Shown: positions 1 to 12,345 of the stretch, piece by piece
How the letters are laid out: every line of letters begins with the position of its first letter
Position numbering within the stretch: position 1 is the first letter of the stretch
DNA from: Maratus speciosus
Lineage: Eukaryota > Arthropoda > Arachnida > Araneae > Salticidae
Assembly (NCBI GenBank): GCA_963932465.1
Contig: OZ010788.1
Span: 199,270,559-199,334,558 of the forward strand
DNA length: 64,000 nt
Direction of reading: 5' to 3'
Position numbers and translations under genes: made by a program
Notes under the pieces: generated by a model
Databases searched by the model: none
What the model was told of the DNA's origin: nothing
The model's input: the letters and a program-made list of their open reading frames with translations, nothing else

Positions 1-1340
1 TAATGAAAAGTTATGAAGGAATTTTTCAAAAGTCGCACCATGGTAACGACTGCAATAGGTAGTATTTCTTACGAAATCTACCTAAAAGCAATAATGGTAG
101 TGATCATAATAGTAATATATCTCTCGACCAATTCTCGAGCTGAACTGTAAATCGTCAATGATTACTAGAACCTGTAAAATTAATTTTAACTGTCATAATT
201 TAAATAAAAAAACCCACAATGTCAATACTAATAATTTATGTTTTCGCAAAATGTAATTAGATTATTTCAAAATTGCTACTTTCACAAAAGTTCACTCTGT
301 TGAATGTCAATCATAGCTATCAACTGCTATTATGTCATTAGTATTTCCTAAGAGAAACCTTTGCTTTAAATTGAATAAACCAAAGATTTCGAAGAAGTTC
401 TGATTTTAATTCGGAAATATTGGGGACAAAAATATCGTAGCAGTTGGCAGCTGAGAAATGAATGTTATTCATGCATCTATCTGTTTGGAATTCTTAAATT
501 TACCATATCATTAGAAAAAAAAAATTCTATTAGAAAAATAATGGGGATTGATTATTTTTTTCTGTTAATCAATATTTTGAATCATATTTTCATTGTCATA
601 AATGTTTATGATTTTTCGTATTATAAACATTAAAATTAGAAATATCACCATATATTAAGTAAATTGCACTCCAGGGTTTGGCACATTTCAATTACATTTA
701 ATTAATTCATTTAATATTAGTAGACGCGAACCATATCTTTAAAAAATCCTCAATTTTTGTATCTGAAATAATTTTAAAACTCTGAATAAGTAAATGTTGA
801 ATTTAATATTTTTTAAACATGCTGTGAAATAACAAGATGCATGACTCTCAAAATAATAGTAAATATTTTTAACAAAACATATATTGACTTATGAATATCT
901 GAGAGTTGCCAGCCCACATAGTATTTTTTTGCTTTTATTAAAAATCTCTCCTGTTTGTTTTAAACCTTAAGATTTTTTTTTTTTTTTATCCAGCTCATCT
1001 GTGGTTTTAGGGGTTTTATTAAAACACCTCTTGATTTCTTTTGACAGCTTGATCGGAATTAATTTATAAACGACGATTTTAAATACTAGTTCTGTATTTT
1101 AAAACATTCTTGACTATAAAATAAATGTAATAAAAATGAAACATGTTTGGATTTTTTTCTCAAACACTTATTATAAGGACAATTTAAGAAAATACTATAT
1201 ATAACTTTATTGAGAGTGATAAACAGATGAGGCAAAGTTTATTATAAAAAAGTTTATTTTAAAAAAAATGACCCAAAATAAAATTAGGATTACAGTTAAA
1301 TCTTAAATTATTACTACTCAAATTATTATTAGTAAATTTT
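1..1340. other. AT-rich intergenic stretch without recognised gene
   Basis: Very AT-rich with homopolymer T and A runs and no long open frame. Near the left edge (about 57-84) is a small hairpin with arms like AGGTAG and CTACCT. It resembles a perfect 10-bp hairpin at 15289-15317 inside the piggyBac-like element, so a decayed fragment of that family may reach into the window here. Nothing else is supported. Confidence 0.5.
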
Positions 1341-1360
1341 ACTCTCAGCTCGTTCTTGCT

Positions 1361-1464
1361 TTAAAGTATCCAGACCGAAGCAAACCATGGATGTTTTTCG
1401 TCGACTTTTAGGGGACTCATTACTCGGGACGCATCTAAAAATTCAATATCGAATTATTCATTAA
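1361..1464. other. GC-richer island with short open frames on both strands
   Basis: Embedded in AT-rich DNA. On the plus strand an ATG in good context (aaaccATGG, 1387-1389) opens 25 codons ending at TAA 1462-1464. On the minus strand a 30-codon open frame (1361-1453, no ATG at its start) has a protein-like composition, including the stretch PLKVDEKHPWFASVW. No splice sites or neighbouring frames join to either. It may be the remnant of a repeat-derived coding segment or a small exon. No function is assigned. Confidence 0.25.
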
Positions 1465-1788
1465 AATGTTACTAAAACACCACTTAATAAATAAACAAAT
1501 TATAGTAAATATTTAAAAGTAATTATTTAGCTGAAAAACAGCCATTAAAACTGTAATGTGATTTCAAATAAAAAAAATTTCGGAGGAGAAAGTGATAGAA
1601 TAAATGATTAGCTTAGTTTTTTACCATTCCTGGTAGCAGAAAGTTCGAGACGGCAGACGGGCGTCGCAGATTTTCTTTTCTCTTTTGCAGATTCTTTTTC
1701 ACCGAACCTTGATTTTGCTTCGTATTATGTTCAGCTTTTTATTACTTAATACAAAAAGTTAAGATTATTATTCATAAAAATTTATAAA

Positions 1789-1807
1789 ATGCCTAAAAAC
1801 GCTACAG
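1789..1807 (+). CDS. Candidate first coding exon (MPKNAT...), partial
   Basis: ATG at 1789 opens six codons (M-P-K-N-A-T) plus one base, directly followed by a strong 5' splice site, G|GTGAGT, at 1808-1813. Upstream, 1640-1740 is less AT-rich and holds a pyrimidine stretch (TTTTCTTTTCTCTTTTGCAG), which could be 5' UTR or an acceptor. No downstream exon was recognised, because the following 1.2 kb is a degenerate tandem repeat that would be intronic. The product cannot be identified from six residues. A chance ATG next to a GTGAGT is a real alternative. Confidence 0.25.
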
Positions 1808-1929
1808 GTGAGTGATTGTTTGATTAATTAACGCTTCAGTTATAAAAATATTTTACCTGCAGATTATTTTTGCCCCTGAATTATCTGTCGCAAACACTTG
1901 GAGAAATTTCTGCTACTGGGCCATTACTT

Positions 1930-3110
1930 AATATTTACAATGGAGGCAGAAAAAAAGTTCTAAAGATTAAGATTTATGTGGCAGGCAGGAAAGAGGTAGA
2001 AATTGACGATTTCGAGTAGGATTTTAAATAGTGTTTTGTTATTGCTATAATAAAGTAGCAAATAGAGCAAAGAGTTAAAGATTCAAGATTTTAAACTTTT
2101 TGAGCTGGGAGGGGGGGGGGGGGCAAATTGGCAGAAGCAGAAATTTTATGAGGGGGTTGTAGGAATTTTATTAGATGATTAATTATTTATCATTACTAAG
2201 GATTTTTAAATAAGGCAGAAAAATAATTAAGCAGTTTTAAAGGCTTAAAATTTTGTGTGCTAGGGAAAAAAGGGAGGGTAAGGGGATGATTAATTACTTA
2301 TTGTTACAATAAATAAAAAATAGAGCTAAAAATTTAGAAAAATACTAAGACTTTTAACTTTGTAAGCTGAGGAAGGGGAGGGGGAGGAGAGAAGGATAAT
2401 TTTTTCGGGAGGGGCGTATATTAGATAACTGATTATTACTGACCTTACTAAAGATTTACAAATAGGACAAAAAAGTAAAATTAAAGAAATTTAAAGACTT
2501 AAAATTTTGTGTGCTTGTTAAGAGGGGAGGGAGGACATCAATTTAAGGTGAAGGCTGGACAAAATGATAGATTATTTATTGTTATCATAAAGTAACAACA
2601 AGTGAAGATACAGTTAAGAAACAACAACACCAAAAAAAAAAAAAAAAAAAAAAAAAAGCTTTAAACTTGGCGAATTTGTGGGGGTGGGCAAATAAGGGAG
2701 AAGCAAACTTTTTTCTTCTTCGGGCTATTAGATGAACTATTATTTATTTACCTCACTCAAGATTTACAAATAGGTAAAACAATAAAATAAATAGTTTAAA
2801 ATAATTTAAATTGTATCTGTTTGGTAAGAGACGGAAGAGCGCAAAGACAAAACGCCAATTTCGGCGAGGAGGAGAATTGTTTTACGCTTTTTTTAGCAGT
2901 AGGGGGAGGCGAAATTTTGAGTGGGGGAATTTAGATGAAATTTTAAAATTTTACATGGTTTATAATGTATTGTTACAATAAATAAAAAATAGGCATAAAA
3001 AGTAAGGCTTTTAAATTTTAAACTCTGGGTACAGTGTGGAGGGGCGGGGGGTATGGAATTTCCGAACAGGGGGATTTAGATGAATTTTTTAAGCCTAAAG
3101 AGTTTTTTTT
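1930..3110 (+). repeat. Degenerate tandem repeat, unit roughly 130-170 bp
   Basis: The same order of motifs recurs about seven times: a G-rich block (GGGAGGGG-like), then TTAGATGATTAATTATTTAT-like sequence, then ACTAAAGATTTACAAATAGG-like sequence, then TTAAAGACTTAAAATTTTGT-like sequence. Copies are diverged and differ in length. A 13-G homopolymer (2111-2123) and a long A tract (about 2632-2656) fall inside. No coding potential. Confidence 0.7.
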
Positions 3111-4628
3111 CTAAAACTTTGTCATTGCAAATAAAGTCGAAAATAAATTCAAGCAGAAAATACAATAAACACAAGAAATTTGAACATAAAAAATCAAATT
3201 AGTTACACTTGGAATTTTTAGGAATGAGTATATCTGGAAGCACGGCAGTGCGCCCGCCAAGTTCGCACAAGCCGTAAGCTACCTTTTCCTGAACCATTTC
3301 GGCATACTTTTCACCCCCTCATAACGTCGTTTTAGGGAGAGATGTAGAAATTTTTCTTTTATACACATGTTCGTATGGTCAAACTGAACTAAGGTTCCAC
3401 GATTTCATGTTTCTATATTTAGTAGTTTTCGAAATATTAAATTCCGAAAAAGCGCTTTTTTGTCACTGACTCACTTTGCATCATCAAATAACTAAGGTAC
3501 TTCTAAAAGTCGTAGAATCATGAAATTCCACAAGTAAATCGGGTTTGTATCACAATTAACCAGAAAAATCTGAAAACACAGAATTTCCGTCTCTAAACCC
3601 TTAAAACAGGGGGTGTTCATTTGGCCGTAAACAGTTCCTTCACATTCAATTGCGCCAATGTTGGTCGCCAATACTCGATTACAGAGTTTTGAAGGGGTCA
3701 CGTAATTTCAAGCACAATAAAACTTTATATATATGATTTTCCAAAGATGTTTGTTAAATAGAAAAAAATGAATATACCTATAAATTTTAATCAGTATAGG
3801 TTATGATATATTTACGATATTAAAACAATAAAACATTTAACAAAATATAACCGTAATTCGGTATGTTTCCGATATAGTAGCCTTGGCGAAATACAGAAAA
3901 TAGCCTTGACGAGAAAAGAAATTTGATAACGTATTTTCTGGCAACCTATTTACTATGTCATATATACACAAGCAATTTTTTCCATATGTATACAATTTAT
4001 TTTATGTAAGGAACCCGTTTATTTATTTTTATATACCAACATAAATAATTTGTATATAAAAAATAATATTTTATACATGTATAAATAAAATGTTTATATG
4101 TATATATATACATAATATAAATAGCATAAAAGTTCATCAGGTTTATTTTCATAGTTGTTTATATCATTTGGCAGCATATCTCAGTTTCTGAAGTCCGAAT
4201 TGCGCCAAGATTTTAAAAAAATGCCAAGGTCCCTATAGTGGAAAAATATCCTAATTCCATATGAAAGTTTTTAAAAATCTCCTTTTAATTAAATGAAATG
4301 TGTAACTAATAAACTGTCTTTAACGATATGCGACAGATGCGGCGTCCGAAGTCCGCTGCTAATGTTATTATATTGTATTATTAGCCTACTTACTGTTAAC
4401 TTATTGTTAATTTTAAATCTGTAAAAGAAAGTTTATAGTTATAGATAAGATATGTTGGTCGTCAAAACCAGATTACAGAAAATTAGCCTGAGTTATAAAG
4501 GTGTTACATGAGTTCAAGCTGAATGAATTTTTATATGCTTTTACAAAAATCTTAATAAGGCAAATCTTTCAGTTTATCTGTCCATCTTTCTATCTTTTAC
4601 TTCCTTAAAACAAGTTTTATTAAAGACC

Positions 4629-5018
4629 GGGAGGCGTCTGCACAAATCATCATCTCATCGAGTTGACGGCTGAAATTTTAGGATTAGTTAAATATCGATT
4701 AGCGTATTGAAGTGTAACTGGTCTGCCAAGTCATATCTTTGTGGAAACCACCTACAGACCCGATTTTACGGGTTAATTGGTGGATTTTCATTCCATTGTG
4801 TTTTCTTGCACCCATTCCTCCATGTTTCCAAACTTTTGGATGCAGGAAAATTCAATAGTAAACCTATCAGTTAACCACTAAAATTAGGTCTTCAGATGGT
4901 TTCTACCAAGATATGACTTAACAGACCAGTTGCATTGAAATATGCTAATCTAGTTTTAACTAATCCTAAAATTTCAGCTGTAAACTCGATGAGGTGATGG
5001 TGTGTGCAGACGCTTCCC
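4629..5018. mobile_element. Inverted-repeat MITE (390 bp) in duplication copy 1
   Basis: The left end GGGAGGCGTCTGCAC pairs with the right end GTGCAGACGCTTCCC, and pairing continues inward for well over 100 bp (for example AAATTTTAGGATTAGTTAAA with its complement at about 4952-4975). The whole element can fold into one long hairpin. No transposase is present. The superfamily is not clear, as no convincing target duplication was found. Confidence 0.8.
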
Positions 5019-5137
5019 TGTCTATTATAAACGTCGGAATTCTAATCTCAATAGCACTCTGGTCAATCTGGCAATTATCCCTACTATTTATGGAACACTA
5101 TTCCTTTAATTGCGTTTTAGTAATGTTAATGAACTTA

Positions 5138-5240
5138 TGCATATGCATCATATATATTATACATATGCATATAATACGTAATACATTTGCATCATACATA
5201 TTACAGGCATGTGTATAATACATAATACATATGCATCATT
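5138..5240 (+). repeat. Short imperfect repeat of ATGCATCATACATATTATAC type
   Basis: Three to four imperfect ~30-bp units rich in ATGCAT and CATATG palindromes, ending just before a perfect TGACGTCA at about 5240. The equivalent stretch in duplication copy 2 is about 7405-7510. Confidence 0.6.
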
Positions 5241-5520
5241 ATGACGTCAGAATAAACAAAGCATTTTTTGTCGCCAAATTTGAGAATTGACATGATATAT
5301 TACCAAATTTGGCGAAACTTTGCTGAATGTCGCCAAGCTTGGCGAATATTTGACGCTAGTGGCTATTTTTCAATGAGTTAATTATTAATGCGAGCCATCT
5401 ATTTTTGTTTTTCCGCATATCATCTGAATAGTTAAATGATATAACGTACTAATATTTCCAAAGTGCTAATAGTTTCGTCATTGCCCAAAACCTCTGCTAT
5501 TGTTATTATATTGTACTGTT

Positions 5521-7787
5521 CTGGGAGCACGGCAGTGCGTCCGCCAAGTTCGCACAAGCCGTAAGCTACCTTTTCCTGAACCATTTCGGCGTACTTTTCA
5601 CCCCCTCATAACGTCGTTTTGGGGAGAGTATAGAAATTTTTCTTTTATACACATGTCCGTATGGTCAAACTGAACTAAGGTTCCACGATTTCATGTTTCT
5701 ATATTTAGTAGTTTTCGAAATATTAAATTCCGAAAAAGCGCTTTTTTGTCACTGACTCACTTCGCATCATCAAATAACTAAGGTACTTCTAAAAGTCGTA
5801 GAATCATGAAATTTCACAAGTATGTCGGGTTTGTAGCACAATTAACCAGAAAAATCTGAAAACACAGAATTTCCGCCTCTAAACCCTTCATACAGGGGTG
5901 TTCATTTGGTCGTAAACAGTTCCTTCGCATTCAATTGTGCCAATGTTGGTCGCCAAAACTCGATTACAGAGCTTTGAAGGCGGTCACGTGATTTCAAGCA
6001 GAATAACATTTTATATATATGCTTTTCCAAAGATGTTTGTTAAATAGAAAAAATGAATATACCTAAAAAATTTAATCAGTATAGGTTATGATATATTTAC
6101 CATATTAAAACAATAAAACATTTAACCAAATATAACCGCAATTCGGTACGTTTCCGATATAAGTAGCCTTGGCGAAATACAGAAAATAGCCTTGACGAGA
6201 AGAGAAATTTGATAATAATGTATTTTCTGGCAACCTATTTACTGTGTCATATACACAAGCAATTTTTTCCATATGTATGCAATTTATTTAATGTAAGGAA
6301 CCCGTTTATTTATTTTTATATACCAACATAAATAATCTGTATATAAAAAATAATATTTTATATATGTATAAATAAAATGTTTATATGTATATAAATACAT
6401 ATAAATAACATAAAAGTGCATCAGGTTTGTTTTCTTAGTAGTTTATATCATTTGGCAACATATCTCAGTTTCTGAAGTCCGAATTGCGCCAAGATTTTTA
6501 AAAAATGCCAAGGTCCCTATAGTGGGAAAATATCCTAATTCCATATGAAAGTTTAAAAATCTCCTGTTAATTAAATGAAATGTGTAACTAATAAACTATC
6601 TTTAACGATGTGTGACAGATGTGGCGTCCGAAGTCCGCTGCTAATGTTGTTATATTGTATTATTAGCCTACTTACTGTTAATTTATTGTTAATTTTAAAT
6701 CTGTAAATGAAAGATTATAGTTAGAAGAGATATGTTGGTCGCCAAAACCCGATTACAGAAAATTAGCCTGAGTTATAAAGGTGTTACAAGATTTCAAGCT
6801 GAATGAATTTTTATATGCTTTTACAAAAATCTTAATAAGGCGAATCTTTCAGTTTATCTGTCCATCTTTCTATCTTTTACTTCCTTAAAACAAATTTTAT
6901 TAAAGACCGGGATGCGTCTGCACAGATCATCACCTCATCGAGTTGACGGCTGAAATTTTAGGATTAGTTAAATATCGATTAGCGTATTGAAATGTAACTG
7001 GTCTGCCAAGTCATATCTTTGTGGAAACCACCTACAGACCCGATTTTACGGGTTAATTGGTGGATTTTCCATTGTGTTCTCCTGCACCCATTCCTCCATG
7101 TTTCCAAACTTTTGGATGCAGGAAAATACAATAGTAAACCTATCAGTTAACCACTAAATTAGGTCTTCAGGTGGTTTCTACCAAGATATGACTTAACAGA
7201 CCAGTTGCATTTAAATATGCTAATCTAGTTTTAACTAATCCTAAAATTTCAGCTGTAAACTCGATGAGGTGATGGTGTGTACAGACGTCTATTATAAATG
7301 TCGGTATTCTAATCTCAATAGCACTCTGGTCAATCTGGCAATTATTCCTACTATTTATGAAACACTATTCCTTTAAGTGCGTTTTAGTGATGTTAATGAA
7401 CTTATGCTTATGCATCATACATATTATACATATGCATATAATACGTAATACATTTGCATCATACATATTATAGGTATGTGTATAATACATAATACATATG
7501 CATCATTATGACGTCAGAATAAACAAAACTTTTTTTGTCGCCAAATTTGAGAATTGAAATGATATATTACCAAATTTGGCGAAACTTTGCTAAATGTCGC
7601 CAAGCTTGGAGAATATTTGACGCTAGTGGCTATTTTTCAATGAGTTAATTATTAATGCGAGCCATCTATTTTTATTTTTCCGCATATCATCTGAATAGTT
7701 AAATGATATAACGTACTAATATTTCCAAAGTGCTAATAGTTTCGTCACTGCCCAAAACCTCTGCTATTGTTATTATATTGTACTGTT
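5521..7787 (+). repeat. Tandem segmental duplication, copy 2 (2267 bp)
   Basis: Direct continuation of copy 1 at a junction with no spacer. It starts CTGGGAGCACGGCAGTGCG and ends TATTGTACTGTT at 7787, after which unrelated sequence begins. The size difference comes from several small deletions, including one at the right end of the internal MITE (near 7288). Divergence of a few percent by eye implies a duplication that is old but not ancient. Confidence 0.92.
6909..7290. mobile_element. Inverted-repeat MITE, second copy with eroded right end
   Basis: Same hairpin as at 4629-5018, carried along by the segmental duplication. The right terminus has lost the CTTCCCTGTC stretch found in copy 1 (sequence reads GTACAGACGTCTATT near 7279-7293). 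Confidence 0.8.
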
Positions 7788-8431
7788 ATTATACTTACTG
7801 TGACTATGTTGTTAACCTTTACACCGCTAAAACTTCTGTATTATATAAAGAGAATTTACGGAGACTATTAAAGCATTGAAACTGCCAGTTCTCCTTATGA
7901 TTATTATAATTCTATAATATGTAACCTGTTAATCATTATGTACGTTAAAATGAATCTTCTATAATCCGGTTCCTCGCATTTTAGTTTTCGGGTTTCGAGT
8001 AAAATTAGCTAAAATCTTAAAACCATGGCACATTGACTAATTCTTCAACACAATCAGATGAGAAGAATTATAGATTTTCAAATGGATCATGGCAGTGAGC
8101 CGGTAGACCTTCTATTTTTCCGTAATCGAGCCTATTGAAAAGGTTAACGTGAAACAAAAAGATATTAGCATCAATATGGTTTAATGCAAATACAGATATT
8201 GTCAAATGATTTCATAAGAACCATTTCACTTGTACCCAGTCGTATCAGATAAAATACAACAATTAGCAGTGAGCCCAATTAGAAAAGATTACTGAAATTA
8301 TGAATCACAGTAACATGGTGCAACGTCTAACATGGAAGTAGTGCGGTAAATACTGCTTGCTAGAGGCGGCTAGTACTTTAATATAAAAAGAAATAAAGTA
8401 TAAATTCGTAAAGCTCAATAAAATAAATTTA
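7788..8431. other. No gene or clear repeat recognised
   Basis: AT-rich unique-looking sequence between the tandem duplication and the hAT-like MITE. No splice-bounded open frame or tandem structure was seen. Confidence 0.4.
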
Positions 8432-8594
8432 GGTATTTTTATGTTAGCTGGGCGCAAGTGGCAAATCGCCAAATACTGTTCCCAACTCCATTGTTCATAT
8501 TGCATTCATTTCATTTAAAGATATATACTTTTCAGTCATCTCATTTAAAATAGATGCATTTCCCTCATTTTATTTAATAGAATATTTAACATAG

Positions 8595-8625
<31 letters not shown>

Positions 8626-8759
8626 AACATAAACCAAAATATTTTATTTGAAAATCAAAGCATTGTTTCTAATTTACACATGTGAAAAATGAAAACTGCT
8701 ATTGGCAAAGAAACAAAAGGCTAATGAGGAGGTTTGCTCCCGGCTAACATAAAAGTACC
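8432..8759. mobile_element. hAT-like MITE (328 bp) with ~26-bp TIRs
   Basis: The left TIR GGTATTTTTATGTTAGCTGG and the complement of the right TIR, GGTACTTTTATGTTAGCCGG, match with few differences. The flanks are TAAATTTA on the left and GAAATTTA on the right, a 7-of-8 match to an 8-bp target duplication as used by hAT elements. It contains an (AAAT)n run at about 8595-8625. No transposase. Related ends occur at 11866, 12080 and 12174. Confidence 0.65.
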
Positions 8760-8829
8760 GAAATTTAAGTTTTTTCATATTAATATAGTTTAGAATAACA
8801 AACTTGAAAAAACATACAAAAAGTAGTGA

Positions 8830-9776
8830 TATCCCAACAAAAAGTTTTCGGTAAAAAAAAAAAAGCGCCAAGTTCTTAATGTTTCGGCCAGAAAAAGTAG
8901 TGATATCTGATGTTCGCACAAGTTAAAAGCCAAACATCCCAAATCTTTCATTGAAAATGGCTTCCTGCGACTTGGCCGTTAATGCCTTCGTGAGAGTTTT
9001 TCAAATTTTAAAATATGTACAAATGAGCTACATGCCAACTACATTTTTTGATTATTTTAGGCATTTTGTGACACAGAATACAGAAATAAAATACACATTT
9101 GAAAAAAGCATTTAAACCACTTCAGTCTATTTAAATGCTTAGAAGTTAAAAATAACAAAATACTTGTATTCAGGAGATAATATCCCTAATTGCTAAAACA
9201 TAATTAATATCAACTTTTAACAGTTTATAAATCGGATACCTCTTAATGTTTGCAAACAAACTATAATAAATGTTCAAACGAAAAAAATCTGTTTCGTCAA
9301 TACACAAGATTTCAATATTATACAATAAAATATAATGTAACATATTGTGAAATATGAAGTAAGTAAATTTTGTTTTATTTCTTGGGTTTTACGTTAATGA
9401 CTTTAGCTTTTGAGCGTACAAAATGGCAATTAAACCGCAAGTGGACTAAATGATCTGTAATCAAATCTAATCTTTCTTGAAACTGAATGGTAGTTATCAG
9501 AAATCTTTTACTTATAATGTCTTTATCTGAATTTGCCTCTTTGCATTCTAATATTACTTTTAATATTTAAATAATTCATAAATGCGTAATTTCCAATCAT
9601 TAATTTTGAAATGCTGTAGAAGGCATTAACGGCCAAGTCGCAGGAAGCCATTTTCAATGAAAGATTTGGGATGTTTGGCTTTTAACTTGTGCGAACATCA
9701 GATATCACTACTTTTTCTGGCCGAAACATTAAGAACTTGGCGCTTTTTTTTTTACCAAAAACTTTTTGTTGGGATA
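8830..9776. mobile_element. Foldback element with ~158-bp inverted arms
   Basis: The left arm 8830-8989 and right arm 9619-9776 are almost perfect reverse complements, differing mainly in the length of an A/T run. The central ~630 bp is AT-rich and non-coding. Short open frames on opposite strands start with the same peptide because of the arms, so they are not genes. No clear target duplication was found, so the superfamily is open. Confidence 0.85.
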
Positions 9777-10983
9777 AACAGTTTTACCCCTACTACATTA
9801 AAATATTAAATTTCAAAACATTACATACAATTGTTGTCAAGAAAATTAATTATTTTTACTTAACAGCATTTTCACCATTTAAATATTACTTGGTGATAAA
9901 ATGAAAATCTAATAACATGAATGTCTGAATAAGTTCTCGAACATGATAGCCAAAAATAGTTTGATAATAAGCAGAGATTAGGTAGCAGTGATGTAAATTA
10001 AGCGCTGCCAACATTTTTCTTAACAAAAATAAAGCTATTTGTTTACATCAATGAAAGAATAACATATTATTGAATTATCAGAGCAAACATGTCCTGTTAT
10101 CTACTGCCATAATTTGAAATCCAAATCTCAAATACATTTTCATGAATGTGATAATCAGTATGTAAATTTTATTTAAAAACAATCTGAAGAAATAATAAAT
10201 AAGTAAACACACTAGGTACGCTGTCAGGGACGTCTTTTAAAAAAATTTTGGAAAGAGGGGGGGGGGGGGACTTTCTATTGATCTTGTTGCGCACAACTGA
10301 GCAGAACAACAGGTGTAGTTATATTCTTACTTGCATTTATATAATTAACTAAAGAAAATCATTGATGATGAATATATCTCACTTTAAGAATGTTGCAGAA
10401 GCAAAGCTCTAGATAATATTATTTGTAATTATTAATGTATGAGCTTGAAGGGTATTTAATGCTGATTATTCTATTTTAATCAAATCTAATAAATTATTTT
10501 ATATTTGTGCAATTTGTGAAAACAAAAATGTTTAATCTGTGTGATGATGTCTATTTCGTGAAATATCTAATTAATGGGAGACGGGAGACTGTCGCTTCCC
10601 TTTTTAATTCGTCTCAAATGGCGTCTCTGAACTCAGTGTAAATAAAATTTCACTGTCATTTGATTTTTTTTAAAGAAAATACTTTAAATGTTATCAACAC
10701 CTTTCCAGTTTTTAACTTCTATGCTTTTATTTTTATTACTTATTTAGTTAAAACTGTTAATTAACATTAATTTCTTAACAAATTTCAATATCGTTATTCC
10801 AGCAACATAAAATTACTAAATGGAATAAGCAATTCAATTATTTTTCTAAGCACTTAAAATTTATCCGTAAACAATAAGGATGTGAGAATAATTTTTAATT
10901 ATAATTTCAAGCAAGTAGAACAGATAAATAAATTGCTTAAAATTGATAAATAAATAGCTTCTGTTCCAATAGACTATTACATA
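9777..10983. other. AT-rich stretch, only a poly-G tract
   Basis: No gene seen. A 13-G homopolymer at 10257-10269 follows AAAGA and precedes ACTTTC. The rest is AT-rich sequence without recognised repeats. Confidence 0.4.
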
Positions 10984-11195
10984 TTTGACTAGGGGTCTCT
11001 GCCCCCTGCAAGCTACGCTCGCCAACCCCCATTCAGACACCTCAGAATCTAAAAGCACGCTAATTTGATCGGTTTTAAAAAGATTAGAGAAGATTGAATT
11101 ATAATTGAAAAAACCTATAGCGATCTCCCTGTAAACGGGTTTCCATTCAATTCCCTTTGATTGCAAAAATTTAAGGCCGAATCATTTGCTATTAA
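10984..11195 (-). mobile_element. Helitron-like 3' terminal fragment
   Basis: On the minus strand this matches the 3' end of the element at 58354-59796 over about 200 bp. It ends in GGCGAGCGTAGCTTG, a GGGG...CCCC hairpin and a terminal CTAG followed by T. A hairpin next to CTRR with an A/T target is the Helitron 3' signature. The 5' part is missing. A 101-codon frame across it is not conserved in the other copy. Confidence 0.55.
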
Positions 11196-11352
11196 GACAT
11201 CCAACGGTTGTTTTCGTGTTTGATTAAAGAAGACCAGTTAAACATTTGAAAGGAAGCTAAAATAAAATGAATTAAGTAAACAGAGTCTTTGCCTCCTGGT
11301 ATTTTTTAACAGCGTTATAAAACGATTGACATAATACAATTTACCGCTTTAA

Positions 11353-11548
11353 CCCCTTCAAGGGCGGTAGTTCATTTTTGGACCACTTAATTTTAATTCT
11401 TAAATGCACCAGAATATTGTAATGAAAATTTTCCTTTTATTATTAAGTGAACAAAAGCATTTTCATATTTCGAAATTTGTTTATAAATTCTGGTGCCATT
11501 TACTGATTTCAACATTTTACGAATAGAAGTACCTTGCCCCTGAAAGAG
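11353..11548. mobile_element. TTAA-flanked piggyBac-like MITE (196 bp)
   Basis: Flanked on both sides by TTAA (11349-11352 and 11549-11552). The terminal sequences are imperfect inverted repeats: left CCCCTTCAAGGGC, right complement CTCTTTCAGGGGCAAGG. TTAA targets are characteristic of piggyBac-type elements. A diverged relative lies at about 40690-40905 within another repeat. Confidence 0.6.
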
Positions 11549-12345
11549 TTAAACGCATATTAATGTATTTATTATTTTAAAGTTTCCTTTCTCTTTTAAT
11601 ATTCACGTGTAAATACAATTTTCAAGACATAATTTTCAATATTTTACTGCTTGTAACACGTACTCATTTAATAGTGATTTTAAAGGGTTTTTTTCTGTTT
11701 TTAATAGTCACGTGTAAATAATTTTTTAATCGTTAGGAAATATTATTCTTTGCGTTGTTTTTAGAATTGAAAATAATCTCTATAATAATATCCTAAGTCA
11801 TGTGACTATTATCAACAATTCTGGGCGGATTCCTTCGCTTTTTATATTCCAGGCGGTCATTTTCGTACTTTAATGTTAGCCAGACACAGGCGATAAGTCG
11901 CCAAATATTATTCTATCGCCATGACTTCACTTATATTACAATAGTCCAAGTCATGTAACTGCCATAAACAATTACAACACTTCGCTTTTCCTAAGAAAGG
12001 TTTCCATTTTGATTAAAGAATCAAAGTTATTTTTTCGAATAAAACTACATAAAAGATGCCATGATCACAAAGAATTCTTGATACTTTTATGTTATCCGGG
12101 TGAAAATCTCGCCAATAGCTTTTTTTAACTCGCCAGTTAGCATTTTTTTATTTTTCGAGTGGTAAATTAAAACGGTACTACTTGGTTATCCCATCGACCA
12201 AAAATCTATCGCCAGAATATAAGATTAAATGCCGATAATGGTTGATGGTAAATGTCACATTCACTTGACTGTCAGGAAGTTACACGTGTTTACGCAACCA
12301 AGGGATTTTTATTTCGACGTTTTATTTTTATTTTTATCAATGCTA

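Larger units (their letters stand above)
3234..5520 (+). repeat. Tandem segmental duplication, copy 1 (2287 bp)
   Basis: Begins CTGGAAGCACGGCAGTGCG and ends at TATTGTACTGTT. The next base starts copy 2 with the same opening. The two copies align by eye from end to end with scattered substitutions and small indels. It includes an inverted-repeat MITE (4629-5018) and a block of nested CCAAATTTGGCG-like palindromes near 5270-5365. The open frames inside are not conserved between the copies, so it is treated as non-coding. Confidence 0.92.

Noticed and set aside
4994..5218. 74-codon plus frame with hydrophobic residues
   Set aside because: Starts inside the MITE right arm and is broken in the second duplication copy.
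10861..11166. 101-codon minus frame
   Set aside because: Overlaps the Helitron-like 3' end; the homologous block at 59622-59796 does not keep the frame.
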